Below, piece by piece: positions 47,080 to 55,008 of a DNA stretch of 64,000 nt. Origin of the DNA: Moraxellaceae bacterium (lineage in GTDB: Bacteria; Pseudomonadota; Gammaproteobacteria; Pseudomonadales; Moraxellaceae). A model generated the notes under the pieces. It saw only the letters and a list, made by a program, of their open reading frames with translations, was not told the origin of the DNA and made no database searches. Both the position numbers and the translations under genes were made by a program. The stretch spans positions 63,723 through 127,722 of the forward strand of contig JAUSND010000012.1 of NCBI GenBank assembly GCA_030646295.1, read 5' to 3'. How positions within the stretch are numbered: the stretch's first letter is position 1; every line of letters begins with the position of its first letter.

Positions 47080-47280
47080 ATGCTGCTTCCCCACACCGTG
47101 ACCCTCAACAACCTCGACGCCAAAAACCTGCACCGGCAGATCATCCAGCTGGAAGCAATGTGTGCCGACCTGGATGCTGACGACAGCATGGAGGCCAGCA
47201 CGCTGAAGGACACCGTCAGGTTATTGCACGAAATCGAGGAGTCCCTGCGCGAGCAGGGCAGGGCGATGCACCATCACTGA
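47080..47280 (+). CDS. Small acidic helical protein of unknown function
   Basis: 66 residues from the ATG at 47080 with CAAGGG about ten bases upstream. It looks like two or three amphipathic helices (AKNLHRQIIQLEAMCADLDAD, LKDTVRLLHEIEESLREQGR) ending in HHH. It has a heptad-like pattern but no recognised family. Its codon use resembles its neighbours', and it is probably real. Confidence 0.5.
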   Translation: MLLPHTVTLNNLDAKNLHRQIIQLEAMCADLDADDSMEASTLKDTVRLLHEIEESLREQGRAMHHH

Positions 47281-47401
47281 TGTCCGATCCGGATAACTGG
47301 TGCCTGATGCCTGATGCTCAAGCGGGAAAAGACGCGCCTGCCATGGCGTGAAAGCCGTTGCGCAAGCTGGCAGAATGCGCGCTCTGCCACCGGAGCCCGC
47401 C

Positions 47402-47758
47402 ATGATTTTCCAGACCCTGCTCGACCGCCTGAAAAAGGGCGATGCCGACTTTGAAGACGTGATCGCCCATGTCAACGATCACTACGAGTACACCCCCACC
47501 CGCTTTACCAATGGTCTGGGTGCCGATCCGGTGGTGAACGAGGCGGGCAAGAACGAAGGTTCCTGCCGCCTGTTTGCGCTGGCCAAAGTGAAAGGCCTGA
47601 GTAGCGAAGACACCGTCCAGCTGTTTGGCCGCTTCTATCGTGACGACGTGCTGAAGCATCCCGACGGTAGCGACCACGCCAACATACGCCGCTTCATGAA
47701 GGATGGCTGGGCCGGCATCGTGTTTGACGGCACCGCACTGGTCCCGAAAGAAGACTGA
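47402..47758 (+). CDS. HopJ-family protein
   Basis: A 118-residue cytosolic protein (ATG at 47402, GGAG upstream) matching the HopJ family along its length. It contains FEDVIAHVNDHYEYTPTRFTNGLG, NEAGKNEGSCRLFALAKVKGLS and HANIRRFMKDGWAGIVFDGTAL. The family was named after a proposed Pseudomonas syringae effector but is widespread in bacteria without type III secretion, and nothing here suggests secretion. The role is unknown. Confidence 0.88.
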   Translation: MIFQTLLDRLKKGDADFEDVIAHVNDHYEYTPTRFTNGLGADPVVNEAGKNEGSCRLFALAKVKGLSSEDTVQLFGRFYRDDVLKHPDGSDHANIRRFMKDGWAGIVFDGTALVPKED

Positions 47759-47784
47759 GGCAGCCGGAGCGGTCTGCCCGCACC

Positions 47785-48006
47785 CTATGACCGCTTCTGC
47801 AACACCATCGCCAGCAGCACCCCCGTCAGCGCAATCACCGTGAACGTGGCAAAGCCCTTGAGCAACACCTCCGGATCGCTCACGCCCCAGATCATCAGCA
47901 CACCCAGAACCGCCAGCACGACCAGCAACAACACCAGCGCAAGCCGTGCCAGGTTGCCTGCCGGGGTCGGCGGAAGATTCTCCGGAGGAAGGGGGGAGTC
48001 ACTCAT
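47785..48006 (-). CDS. Small two-helix membrane protein
   Basis: 73 residues from the ATG at 48006. A Pro-rich cytosolic start (MSDSPLPPENLPPTPAGN) is followed by two hydrophobic helices (ARLALVLLLVVLAVLGVLMI and ATFTVIALTGVLLAMVL) and a basic end (QKRS). No family is recognised. It is convergent with the HopJ gene and divergent from ubiT. Confidence 0.6.
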   Translation of the reverse strand: MSDSPLPPENLPPTPAGNLARLALVLLLVVLAVLGVLMIWGVSDPEVLLKGFATFTVIALTGVLLAMVLQKRS

Positions 48007-48097
48007 GGCATGGCCCTGCACAAGGATGGGAAGCCCGTAGCAAACCATACCGCCGTCATCCGGTCACGTGCATTCACGGCACCTGCAGCCGACTGCC

Positions 48098-48138
48098 CTG
48101 ACGACGGTCAAGGCGATAATCCTGTCGACGCCTAGAAT
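48098..48138 (+). promoter_or_regulatory. Candidate Anr/FNR-type promoter of ubiT
   Basis: CTGACGACGGTCAA (48098-48111) matches 7 of 10 informative positions of TTGAT-N4-ATCAA. A near-consensus -10, TAGAAT, is at 48133-48138. The box centre is about 41 bases before the predicted start of transcription near 48145, the class II activator position. Confidence 0.42.
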
Positions 48139-48169
48139 CCGGCCTGATTTCCCCTTTCAGGATGCCGTC

Positions 48170-48703
48170 ATGCCGCTGCCGCCCGGATTGCAGGCACTGT
48201 TGCCGCCACTGCCCTCACTTGCCTCCCTGCCACTGCCACCACCGCCACCTGCACTGCTGCGCCGGCTGCACCCCTTGCTGATGGTGCCGGTGCGCCTGAT
48301 GCCGTTCCCCTTGCAACGCCGGTTGCTGGAGCGTCTGCTGCGTGAAACGTTTCAGGCCCATGCCGCACAGGGACACATGCGCTTCCTCTACGGCCGCTGG
48401 GTCCGCTTTACCGTTACCGACCTCCGCAGCCACTGGAATGTGAGTTATGGCGATCTCGGCCCCATCGTGGCCGACAGCCTGCTGCGCCCTGATGTGACCA
48501 TCCGGGGAGATCTGGCAGCATTTGTCGCGCTCGCACATCAGGAAGAAGATCCGGACACCCTGTTTTTCCAGCGCCGCCTGGTGATAGAAGGCGACACCGA
48601 ACTGGGACTGCAGGTCAAAAACCTGATGTTTGCATCCGAGCTGCCGCACATGGCGCGTGAAATTGCGCGGGTGGCGGCCGCGTATTTCCGGCAGCTGGCA
48701 TGA
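48170..48703 (+). CDS. ubiT: Ubiquinone biosynthesis accessory factor UbiT (SCP2 domain)
   Basis: A 177-residue SCP2-domain lipid-binding protein that supports O2-independent ubiquinone synthesis, probably by presenting prenylated intermediates. A Pro-rich N-terminus (PLPSLASLPLPPPPP) precedes the SCP2 fold at about 45-150 (FTVTDLRSHWNVSYGDLGPIVA, DVTIRGDLAAFVALAHQEEDPDTLFFQRRLVIEGDTELGLQVKN split over several strands). It converges on ubiV-ubiU, the other genes of this pathway. Confidence 0.9.
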   Translation: MPLPPGLQALLPPLPSLASLPLPPPPPALLRRLHPLLMVPVRLMPFPLQRRLLERLLRETFQAHAAQGHMRFLYGRWVRFTVTDLRSHWNVSYGDLGPIVADSLLRPDVTIRGDLAAFVALAHQEEDPDTLFFQRRLVIEGDTELGLQVKNLMFASELPHMAREIARVAAAYFRQLA

Positions 48704-48727
48704 CAATGATTGCCTGTGCCGCGTGGC

Positions 48728-49624
48728 TCAGGAATACAGGTCGGCATCCGTCAGTTGCAATTGCCCCGGCTGGCCAAACCAGTAGCCGTTGCAGCTGTCG
48801 CTATCGGTGACAGGCACGCGCGCCGCTGTGCCGGCAACCTGTTCGTGCAACAGCGCCACACGCGCCAGGTCATCTTCATGACTGAGGCTGAGGCGCATGA
48901 TGTCCACGCCACGTGCCGTCATGTCCTCACGCTGGTTCAGCAGGTTGCAGTGATGCCGTGACTGCGTCTGGATGCCATTGATCTGGAACAGGCCCTGATG
49001 TTCCTGCGTGTACAACGGCAAGCCTTCCGGATAATCAATGCAGGCAAATTCACACTGGTCCTTGGGCAGGTTGCGCGCACGCGCGGTATAGCAGCGGGCC
49101 GAGTGCGCCAGTGGCAGACGACCGTAGGCAAACACCTCCGTTTCGGGACGCGGCACATCCGCAGGCCAGCCTTTCAGGATGGCATCCAGCCCCTCGCGCG
49201 ACAGCTCCAGTGGTGGCAGCCAGCGCGTCATGCCGAGTGATGCCCAGGTGGCAAGTGTTCGAGTGTTGTAGATATTGAGTGTGTGCCCGCCAACAAAGGG
49301 GATGCCAAGTTCGGATGCCATGTAGCCCACACCGACATCATTGGTTTCTACGGCAAAGCGACCGTTCTCGCACAGTGACCGCATGGCACCGAGTTCCGAT
49401 TCGGCCTCCAGCAATACCAGTGAAGACAGCACCACTTCCTTGCCCGACTGCACCAGCATGTCTGCTGTTTCCAGCCAGTCTTCGCGGCGGAATTCACGCC
49501 GCTTGCTGCACACCGACTCCCCCAGATAAATGATGTCCACCGGCGCATCGGCCAGCGTCCTGTACAGCGCGCGCATGCGTGCTGCCGGCCAGAAATAGAG
49601 CAGGGGTCCTATCGATATTTTCAT
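48728..49624 (-). CDS. ubiV: O2-independent ubiquinone hydroxylation protein UbiV
   Basis: A 298-residue U32-family protein with the 4Fe-4S ligand set Cys39, Cys178, Cys191 and Cys195 (GESVCSKRR and SARCYTARARNLPKDQCEFAC), nearly the same positions as I recall for E. coli UbiV. With UbiU it hydroxylates the ubiquinone ring without O2, using prephenate as donor in E. coli. Started at the ATG at 49624. It lies 25 bases after ubiU in the same operon. Confidence 0.95.
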   Translation of the reverse strand: MKISIGPLLYFWPAARMRALYRTLADAPVDIIYLGESVCSKRREFRREDWLETADMLVQSGKEVVLSSLVLLEAESELGAMRSLCENGRFAVETNDVGVGYMASELGIPFVGGHTLNIYNTRTLATWASLGMTRWLPPLELSREGLDAILKGWPADVPRPETEVFAYGRLPLAHSARCYTARARNLPKDQCEFACIDYPEGLPLYTQEHQGLFQINGIQTQSRHHCNLLNQREDMTARGVDIMRLSLSHEDDLARVALLHEQVAGTAARVPVTDSDSCNGYWFGQPGQLQLTDADLYS

Positions 49625-49649
49625 GACGTGATCCGTCTGCACGACAAAA

Positions 49650-50645
49650 TTATTGCCAGGAGCGGTGCAGGGCACCGAGTGTGGTTTGCGAGCCTTCGGA
49701 CACACTGGCCAGCGCCTCATGCCAGGCCGGCTCTGCCACAAAGGCATCGCCCAAGCGTTGCCAGCGATCAATCGCCGCACGCCAGACTCTGGTGACCTTC
49801 GCCACATACGCAGGGCTGCGTTGCCGGCCCTCGATCTTGATCGCTTTCACGCCGGCGTTTGCCAGTTGCGGCAACAGGTCGAGCGCATTCAGGCTGGTCG
49901 GTTCTTCCAGCGCATGAAAGGTCTGCCCTTCCACCTCGAAGCGTCCCTTGCACAACGTCGGATACGCTGCATTTTCATCCGGGCGATAGCGGTCAATCAG
50001 CACGTTGTTGAGACGGCTTTCAAGCCCGCCCGCCGTATCCTGCCAGCGCACCGCATGGGCCGGCGAACAGGCACCGCAATTATTCGGCGAGTCGCCGGTG
50101 ATGTACGACGACAGATAGCAGCGGCCCTCGGCCATGATGCACAGCGAGCCAAAACCGAAGGTCTCGATTTCCACCGGGGATTTTGCCGTGAGTCGCTCCA
50201 CCTGACGCAGCGACAACACGCGCGGCAATACGGCGCGGCGAATACCGAAATGCTGGTGGTAGAAATTAAGCGATTCCAGATGCGTGGCCGAACTCTGCAC
50301 GGACAGATGGCGCGGCAGGGCGGGATGTTTTTCAGCGGCATAGCCCAGCAGGCCGATGTCCGCCAGGATGACGGCATCCATCTGCAATGCTGCTGCCGCA
50401 TCGATGGCCTGTGCCCACAATGGCCAGCGTGACTGCTGCGGGTAGGTGTTTATCGCCATGAACACACGACGGCCACGCTGGTGCGCATACCGGACGCCAT
50501 CCGCCAGGGTCTTCTCGTCAAAATTGAGGCCGGCAAAATAACGTGCATTGGTGTTGTTGGCGAGGCCGACATAAATCGCATCGGCGCCACTGTCCACCGC
50601 CATTTTCAGACTCTGATAATTGCCCGCCGGGCACACCAGCTCCAT
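49650..50645 (-). CDS. ubiU: O2-independent ubiquinone hydroxylation protein UbiU
   Basis: A 331-residue U32-family protein. Opening MELVCPAGNYQSLKMAVDSG and cluster ligands Cys169, Cys176, Cys193 and Cys232 (GSLCIMAEGRCY, NNCGACSP, TLCKGRFEVEG) agree with E. coli UbiU numbering. It forms a heterodimer with UbiV. It is first in the ubiU-ubiV operon, with a strong FNR-like box 58 bases upstream of its start. Confidence 0.96.
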   Translation of the reverse strand: MELVCPAGNYQSLKMAVDSGADAIYVGLANNTNARYFAGLNFDEKTLADGVRYAHQRGRRVFMAINTYPQQSRWPLWAQAIDAAAALQMDAVILADIGLLGYAAEKHPALPRHLSVQSSATHLESLNFYHQHFGIRRAVLPRVLSLRQVERLTAKSPVEIETFGFGSLCIMAEGRCYLSSYITGDSPNNCGACSPAHAVRWQDTAGGLESRLNNVLIDRYRPDENAAYPTLCKGRFEVEGQTFHALEEPTSLNALDLLPQLANAGVKAIKIEGRQRSPAYVAKVTRVWRAAIDRWQRLGDAFVAEPAWHEALASVSEGSQTTLGALHRSWQ

Positions 50646-50702
50646 CACTTTTCACCTTACGCCGTGGTTCGCGCAGGGTAGGGAGATTTCGTGCCAGCGC
50701 CC

Positions 50703-50716
50703 TTGACCATGATCAA
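50703..50716 (-). promoter_or_regulatory. Anr/FNR box upstream of ubiU-ubiV
   Basis: On the minus strand it reads TTGATCATGGTCAA, matching 9 of 10 informative positions of TTGAT-N4-ATCAA. TACCCT at 50680-50675 can serve as -10, which puts the box centre near -41.5. In E. coli ubiUV is known to be FNR-activated. Confidence 0.68.
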
Positions 50717-50731
50717 GGGAGGCACGCACGA

Positions 50732-52204
50732 TCACAGCGGAATGCCCAGCAAGGGCCACAGCCGGTCAATGGTTTCTTTCACTCTTGCATCGGGACGGAT
50801 GACCCGCCCCCATTCCCGGTCGGTTTCACCCGGCCATTTCTCGGTGGCATCAATACCCATCTTGGCACCCAGCCCGCTGACCGGCGACGCAAAATCCAGA
50901 TAATCAATTGGCGAGTTATCCACCAGCATCGCATCACGACGCGGGTCCGTGCGCGTACTCAACGCCCACATCACATCACCCCAGTCACGCACATCCACAT
51001 CGGCATCCGTCACGATGATGTATTTCGTGTAGAGAAACTGCCGCAGCGTCGACCAGATGCCCATCATGATCCGCCGCGCATGGCCCGGATATTCCTTGCG
51101 AATGCTCACCACCGCCATGCGGTAGGAACACGCTTCCGGCGGCAGGTGAAAATCGACAATTTCCGGAAACTGTTTTTTCAGGATGGGCACAAACACGTCA
51201 TTGAGTGCCGAACCGAGAATGGCCGGTTCATCCGGCGGTCGCCCGGTGTATGTGCTGAGATAGATCGGGTCGCGCCGGTGCGTGATGCGCGTCAGCGTGA
51301 CCACGGGGAAATGGTCGACTTCGTTGTAATACCCGGTGTGATCGCCAAAGGGGCCTTCCGGGGCCGTGTCGTTGGGCTGGATAAATCCTTCCAGAATGAA
51401 TTCCGCCTGCGCCGGCACCATCAGGTCGACCGTTTGTGCCGCCACCATTTCGGTTTTGGCACCGCGCAGCAAGCCGGCAAAGGCAAACTCGGAAAGGTGA
51501 TCGGGAATCGGCATGACGGCGGCAAGAATGGTGGCCGGATCGGCACCGATGGCAATCGCCACCGGAAACGGCTGCTGCGGAAACTGCGCACACCAGTCGC
51601 GGTAATCCTGGGCACCGCCACGGTGTGCCAGCCAGCGCATGATGAGGCGGTTGCGCCCGATCACCTGCAGGCGATACACGCCGGCATTCTGGCGTTCCTG
51701 ACGCGGCCCGCGCGTGATCACCAGTGGCCAGGTAATCAGCGGGCCGGCATCACCCGGCCAGCAGGTCTGGACGGGCAACCGCCCCAGATCAAGGTCGTCG
51801 CCCTGCCACACACACTCCTGCACCGGCGCCTGCCGCACTTCCTTCACGTTCATGTGCAGGGCTTGCCGCACCATGGGCAACGCTGCCCACAAGTCCTTCG
51901 CGCCTTTCGGTGGTGCCGGCTCGCGCAGGGCCGCCAGTTTTTCACCGAAGGCCTGCAGCTCGGCCTCGCCAGCCAGGCCCAGGCCCCACGCCACACGCTC
52001 GCGCGTGCCAAACAGATTGGCCAGCAACGGTACGGTGAGCTGGCCGGGCTTTTCAAACAGCAGGGCAGGGCCGCCAGCTTTCAGGGTACGGCGCGCCACC
52101 TCGGTAATTTCCAGCTGCGGCGATACCGGCTGACGCACGCGCACCAGCGCATTGCGCTGCTCCAGAAACGCCATGAACTGGCGCAGATCATTGAACACTG
52201 GCAT
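50732..52204 (-). CDS. ubiD: 4-hydroxy-3-polyprenylbenzoate decarboxylase UbiD
   Basis: A 490-residue prenylated-FMN decarboxylase in ubiquinone synthesis, close to E. coli UbiD (497). Started at [11 protein letters not shown] (52204, GGGAG upstream). Landmarks: [60 protein letters not shown] (the conserved Glu/Arg region) and [22 protein letters not shown]. It is divergent from ubiX, which makes its cofactor. Confidence 0.96.
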   Translation of the reverse strand: MPVFNDLRQFMAFLEQRNALVRVRQPVSPQLEITEVARRTLKAGGPALLFEKPGQLTVPLLANLFGTRERVAWGLGLAGEAELQAFGEKLAALREPAPPKGAKDLWAALPMVRQALHMNVKEVRQAPVQECVWQGDDLDLGRLPVQTCWPGDAGPLITWPLVITRGPRQERQNAGVYRLQVIGRNRLIMRWLAHRGGAQDYRDWCAQFPQQPFPVAIAIGADPATILAAVMPIPDHLSEFAFAGLLRGAKTEMVAAQTVDLMVPAQAEFILEGFIQPNDTAPEGPFGDHTGYYNEVDHFPVVTLTRITHRRDPIYLSTYTGRPPDEPAILGSALNDVFVPILKKQFPEIVDFHLPPEACSYRMAVVSIRKEYPGHARRIMMGIWSTLRQFLYTKYIIVTDADVDVRDWGDVMWALSTRTDPRRDAMLVDNSPIDYLDFASPVSGLGAKMGIDATEKWPGETDREWGRVIRPDARVKETIDRLWPLLGIPL

Positions 52205-52231
52205 GCCCGGCTCCCGCTTGACGGCCTTCGC

Positions 52232-52300
52232 AGCATAGCGGCTGCGCCAGCGCAGGGAATGACATGCATCAAGGCCGCAGGCCGGGGGCAGGAGTAGGGT
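52232..52300. promoter_or_regulatory. Candidate bidirectional Anr/FNR promoter between ubiD and ubiX
   Basis: ATGACATGCATCAA (52259-52272) matches 8 of 10 informative positions of the FNR box. TAGGGT (52295-52300) on the plus strand and TATGCT (52237-52232) on the minus strand are possible -10 boxes. Both are placed so that the single site is near -41 for each gene. Confidence 0.4.
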
Positions 52301-52328
52301 GAGCTGTCTTTGATTGCGGAGGCTTGCC

Positions 52329-52946
52329 ATGGCGCAGTCGCGCACGGCCATCACCCTGGCCATCACGGGCGCCAGTGGCGCGCCCTACGCCTTGCGCCTG
52401 CTGGAGTGTCTGTTGGCCGCAGGTGAAACCGTTTACCTGCTGCTGTCCGATGCCGCCCGCGTCGTTATCCCGCAGGAAACCGGCTGGCAGCTGCCCGAGG
52501 GCACTGCGGCACTGGCGGACGCCGTGCGCGAACGCGTCGGGGCAACGCCGGCACAACTGCAGCTGTACAGTCCGCACGACTGGTTTTCGCCCGTGGCCTC
52601 CGGCTCTGCCGCACCCCGGCGCATGGTGATCTGCCCCTGCAGCATGGGCACACTGGCCGCCATCGCCCACGGCATGAGTGACAACCTGATTGAGCGTGCC
52701 GCCGACGTGATCATCAAGGAGCGCGGCCAGCTGCTGCTGGTCCCGCGGGAAATGCCGTTTTCAGAAATCCATCTGGACAACATGACCCGGCTGGCGCGAC
52801 TGGGCGCCATGATCATGCCGGCTGCACCGGGCTTTTATCACCAGCCACAAACCATCAGTGACCTCGTCGATCAGGTCGTTGCCCGCATGCTCGACCAGCT
52901 GGGGGTGAACCACACGCTCGGGCCACGTTGGGGCGACCCGGCCTGA
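52329..52946 (+). CDS. ubiX: Flavin prenyltransferase UbiX
   Basis: A 205-residue enzyme that prenylates FMN to supply UbiD. Motifs: [19 protein letters not shown] (FMN loop), [28 protein letters not shown] and [17 protein letters not shown], then [30 protein letters not shown]. Started at the ATG at 52329 with CGGAGG upstream. It converges on the TetR-type gene. Confidence 0.97.
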   Translation: MAQSRTAITLAITGASGAPYALRLLECLLAAGETVYLLLSDAARVVIPQETGWQLPEGTAALADAVRERVGATPAQLQLYSPHDWFSPVASGSAAPRRMVICPCSMGTLAAIAHGMSDNLIERAADVIIKERGQLLLVPREMPFSEIHLDNMTRLARLGAMIMPAAPGFYHQPQTISDLVDQVVARMLDQLGVNHTLGPRWGDPA

Positions 52947-52965
52947 GCCTGGCCCTGAAACGGGC

Positions 52966-53640
52966 TCACTCCTGGGCCTTGTTCCACTGCCCCACACCCA
53001 GAAAAATCACACGCAACTGCTTGGCCGCCTGATCAATCACGTCCTGCTCCGCCTCCGGTCGCTCGGACGGCAGCTCCAGCACCTGCTCGGTAATCATCAC
53101 CATGTTGTTCACCACCATCTGCGCAATCATCTGCAGGTCGATGCTGGTGATGCGGCGATCCGGCACCAGCAGCGCCAGGTCGGTGGCCAGCTCGCTCACA
53201 AACAGGCGGATCTCGTTGCGGATGGCCATGCGCGTGGTGGTACTGCCGGAAAAATATTCCCGGATGGCAAAGCGGAAATAGCGGTGCTGCTCGCGTACAT
53301 AACGCACATAGGTGGTCATCGACGAGCGAATGATCTTCTCGGCCGGCAAGGGTGTCGCCCGTACTTCGCGCATGCGGGCGCGCAGGGCACGGAACGACTC
53401 GTCCACCAGCTCCAGGCCCAGACTGTCCATGCCGCGAAAGTGGCGATAAAACGCCGCCGGCACCACGCCTGCCGCCTTGGTCACTTCACGCAGGCTCAGA
53501 CTGGAAAAGGTCCGGTCCTCAGCCATCAGGTCGAGCGACGCCTCAATCAGGGCCTGCCGGGTCTTGGAGCGCCGGGCCTCGTGGCCACCTGGCTCCTCGC
53601 CATCTTCCCCTTCCTTGCCCTTCCTTTTGTAAACAGCCAT
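52966..53640 (-). CDS. desT: TetR-family regulator, DesT/FabR-like
   Basis: A 224-residue regulator. The N-terminal helix-turn-helix at about 25-75 reads SKTRQALIEASLDLMAEDRTF, then LREVTKAAGVVPAAFYRHFRGM. A helical ligand domain follows that in DesT/FabR senses acyl-CoA saturation. A charged N-terminal extension (KRKGKEGEDGEEPGGHEARR) precedes it. It is divergent from the reductase-desaturase genes, with paired inverted repeats in between. That matches the P. aeruginosa desT-desCB layout as I recall it. Confidence 0.85.
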   Translation of the reverse strand: MAVYKRKGKEGEDGEEPGGHEARRSKTRQALIEASLDLMAEDRTFSSLSLREVTKAAGVVPAAFYRHFRGMDSLGLELVDESFRALRARMREVRATPLPAEKIIRSSMTTYVRYVREQHRYFRFAIREYFSGSTTTRMAIRNEIRLFVSELATDLALLVPDRRITSIDLQMIAQMVVNNMVMITEQVLELPSERPEAEQDVIDQAAKQLRVIFLGVGQWNKAQE

Positions 53641-53656
53641 TACAAAAACCCGCCTT

Positions 53657-53665
53657 TGTGAACAC
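53657..53665 (+). promoter_or_regulatory. Orphan regulator half-site next to desT
   Basis: TGTGAACAC is the same 9-mer as the left arm of the perfect operator at 53771, but the right arm is missing (CGACA follows). It lies 17 bases from the desT start codon. Confidence 0.3.
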
Positions 53666-53730
53666 CGACAATCCTATCCCTGCCGGTAAATTTGATGCAA
53701 ATCAACTAACTAGCCACTCATCAGAATTTC

Positions 53731-53748
53731 AGTGAACACGTGTTGACT
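53731..53748. promoter_or_regulatory. DesT-type operator 1
   Basis: AGTGAACACGTGTTGACT is an 18-bp inverted repeat with one mismatch. Its right end, TTGACT (53743-53748), doubles as a good -35 for the reductase gene, so binding should block RNA polymerase. Confidence 0.65.
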
Positions 53749-53770
53749 AAAATCAAGCCAAGTTGTTTCA

Positions 53771-53788
53771 TGTGAACACGTGTTCACA
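53771..53788. promoter_or_regulatory. DesT-type operator 2 (perfect palindrome)
   Basis: TGTGAACACGTGTTCACA is a perfect 18-bp palindrome, 40 bp centre to centre from operator 1 (about four helical turns, same DNA face). It covers the predicted transcription start; TTTCAT at 53766-53771 would be the -10. Confidence 0.72.
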
Positions 53789-53838
53789 ACACATAAATCA
53801 CAACCGCCTGCCACCTCTGGCACGCAAGGAGCCCCGCG

Positions 53839-54927
53839 ATGCTGAACCTCATCGACCGCGCCCTCAAAAGCCCGCTGGCCCAGGTACTGACCTGGCCGCA
53901 CCGTGCTGAAACATACCTCGAATTCCTTGCCCCTCGCGTAGGCGGCACGGCCATCAAGGCCTCGATTAAATCTGTTCACCAGGAAACCGACCGTGCCGTT
54001 TCCCTGGTGCTGGAACCCAACCACCGCTGGTCCGCCCACGTACCCGGCCAGTATGTACCCTTTACCGTGGCCATCAACGGCCGCCGCTACACACGCTGCT
54101 TCACCATTTCAGGCGTGGAAGCTGGCTGCCCGGTTGTCACCATCCAGGCACATGACGGCGGCATCGTCTCCAAATGGGCCAACGAAACCGTCTGGAGCGG
54201 CGACATTGTCGAGCTGGGCGCCCCCGCAGGTGACTTTGTCCTGCCGGCCGACCGCAGCGCGCCGTTCCTGTTTATTGCCGGTGGCAGTGGCATTACCCCG
54301 GTTCGCGCCCTGGTCGATCAGCTGGTCACCGAGGGTCACACCGGCCAGGTCGACATTCTCTATTATGTACCTTCCAGCCCGGAAGCCATTTTTCTCGGCC
54401 ATCTCAAGCAGATCGAGGCCACCTGCCCGAATGTGAAGCTGCATCTGGTGATCACTCGCGGCAAGGAAGCTGGCAGCCTCAGCGGCCATTTCTCGGAAGC
54501 CCACCTCAAGGCCACCGGCTGTGACATCGGCGCCGCCCGCGCATTTGTCTGCGGCCCGACCGGCCTGATCAGCGCCGTCGAAAACCACTGGAGCAATGCC
54601 GGCCAGCACGGGCGCCTGACGCTGGAACGATTCCAGGCCGTCACCCTGCCGGTTGCCGTGGATGGTGGCGAAGGCCAGCCGATCCGCTTTGCCGACAGCG
54701 CCGTCACCAGCACCGCCCCGGCCAACCGCACCATTCTTGATACGGCCGAAGCGGCCGGTCTTACCCCGAATGCCGGTTGCCGCCAGGGCATCTGCCGCAC
54801 CTGCACCTGCCGCAAGCTGGCCGGCCAGGTTCGCGACATCCGCACCGGTGAGCTTTCCAGTGACGGTGAAGAAGACATCGCCATTTGCGTGAGCGTGCCC
54901 GTCACGCCCGTGACCATCGAACTTTAA
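53839..54927 (+). CDS. desC: Ferredoxin reductase-like electron donor of the desaturase
   Basis: A 362-residue three-domain oxidoreductase. An FAD domain (GRRYTRCFTISGVE) and an NAD(P)H domain (APFLFIAGGSGITPVRALVDQL, RAFVCGPTGLISAVE) precede a C-terminal plant-type 2Fe-2S ferredoxin. Its cluster site is CRQGICRTCTC with the fourth Cys in IAICVSVP. It passes electrons from NAD(P)H to the following membrane desaturase. CAAGGAG lies upstream of the ATG. Confidence 0.9.
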   Translation: MLNLIDRALKSPLAQVLTWPHRAETYLEFLAPRVGGTAIKASIKSVHQETDRAVSLVLEPNHRWSAHVPGQYVPFTVAINGRRYTRCFTISGVEAGCPVVTIQAHDGGIVSKWANETVWSGDIVELGAPAGDFVLPADRSAPFLFIAGGSGITPVRALVDQLVTEGHTGQVDILYYVPSSPEAIFLGHLKQIEATCPNVKLHLVITRGKEAGSLSGHFSEAHLKATGCDIGAARAFVCGPTGLISAVENHWSNAGQHGRLTLERFQAVTLPVAVDGGEGQPIRFADSAVTSTAPANRTILDTAEAAGLTPNAGCRQGICRTCTCRKLAGQVRDIRTGELSSDGEEDIAICVSVPVTPVTIEL

Positions 54928-54942
54928 GCACGACACCAGTAC

Positions 54943-54973
54943 GGCCGGCCTGCACCACAAACAGCAGCCGGCC
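54943..54973 (+). other. Intercistronic stem-loop between reductase and desaturase
   Basis: GGCCGGCCTGC pairs with GCAGCCGGCC (one bulged C) around a ten-base loop. No T-run follows, so it is more likely an mRNA processing or stability element than a terminator. Confidence 0.4.
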
Positions 54974-55008
54974 AACGAAACGGTTAAGGGAATACAGGAG
55001 TACCTGAC

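Noticed and set aside
47402..47758. HopJ-family gene as a type III secretion effector
   Set aside because: No secretion genes, no effector-type promoter and a widespread housekeeping distribution of the family as I know it; the name is historical.
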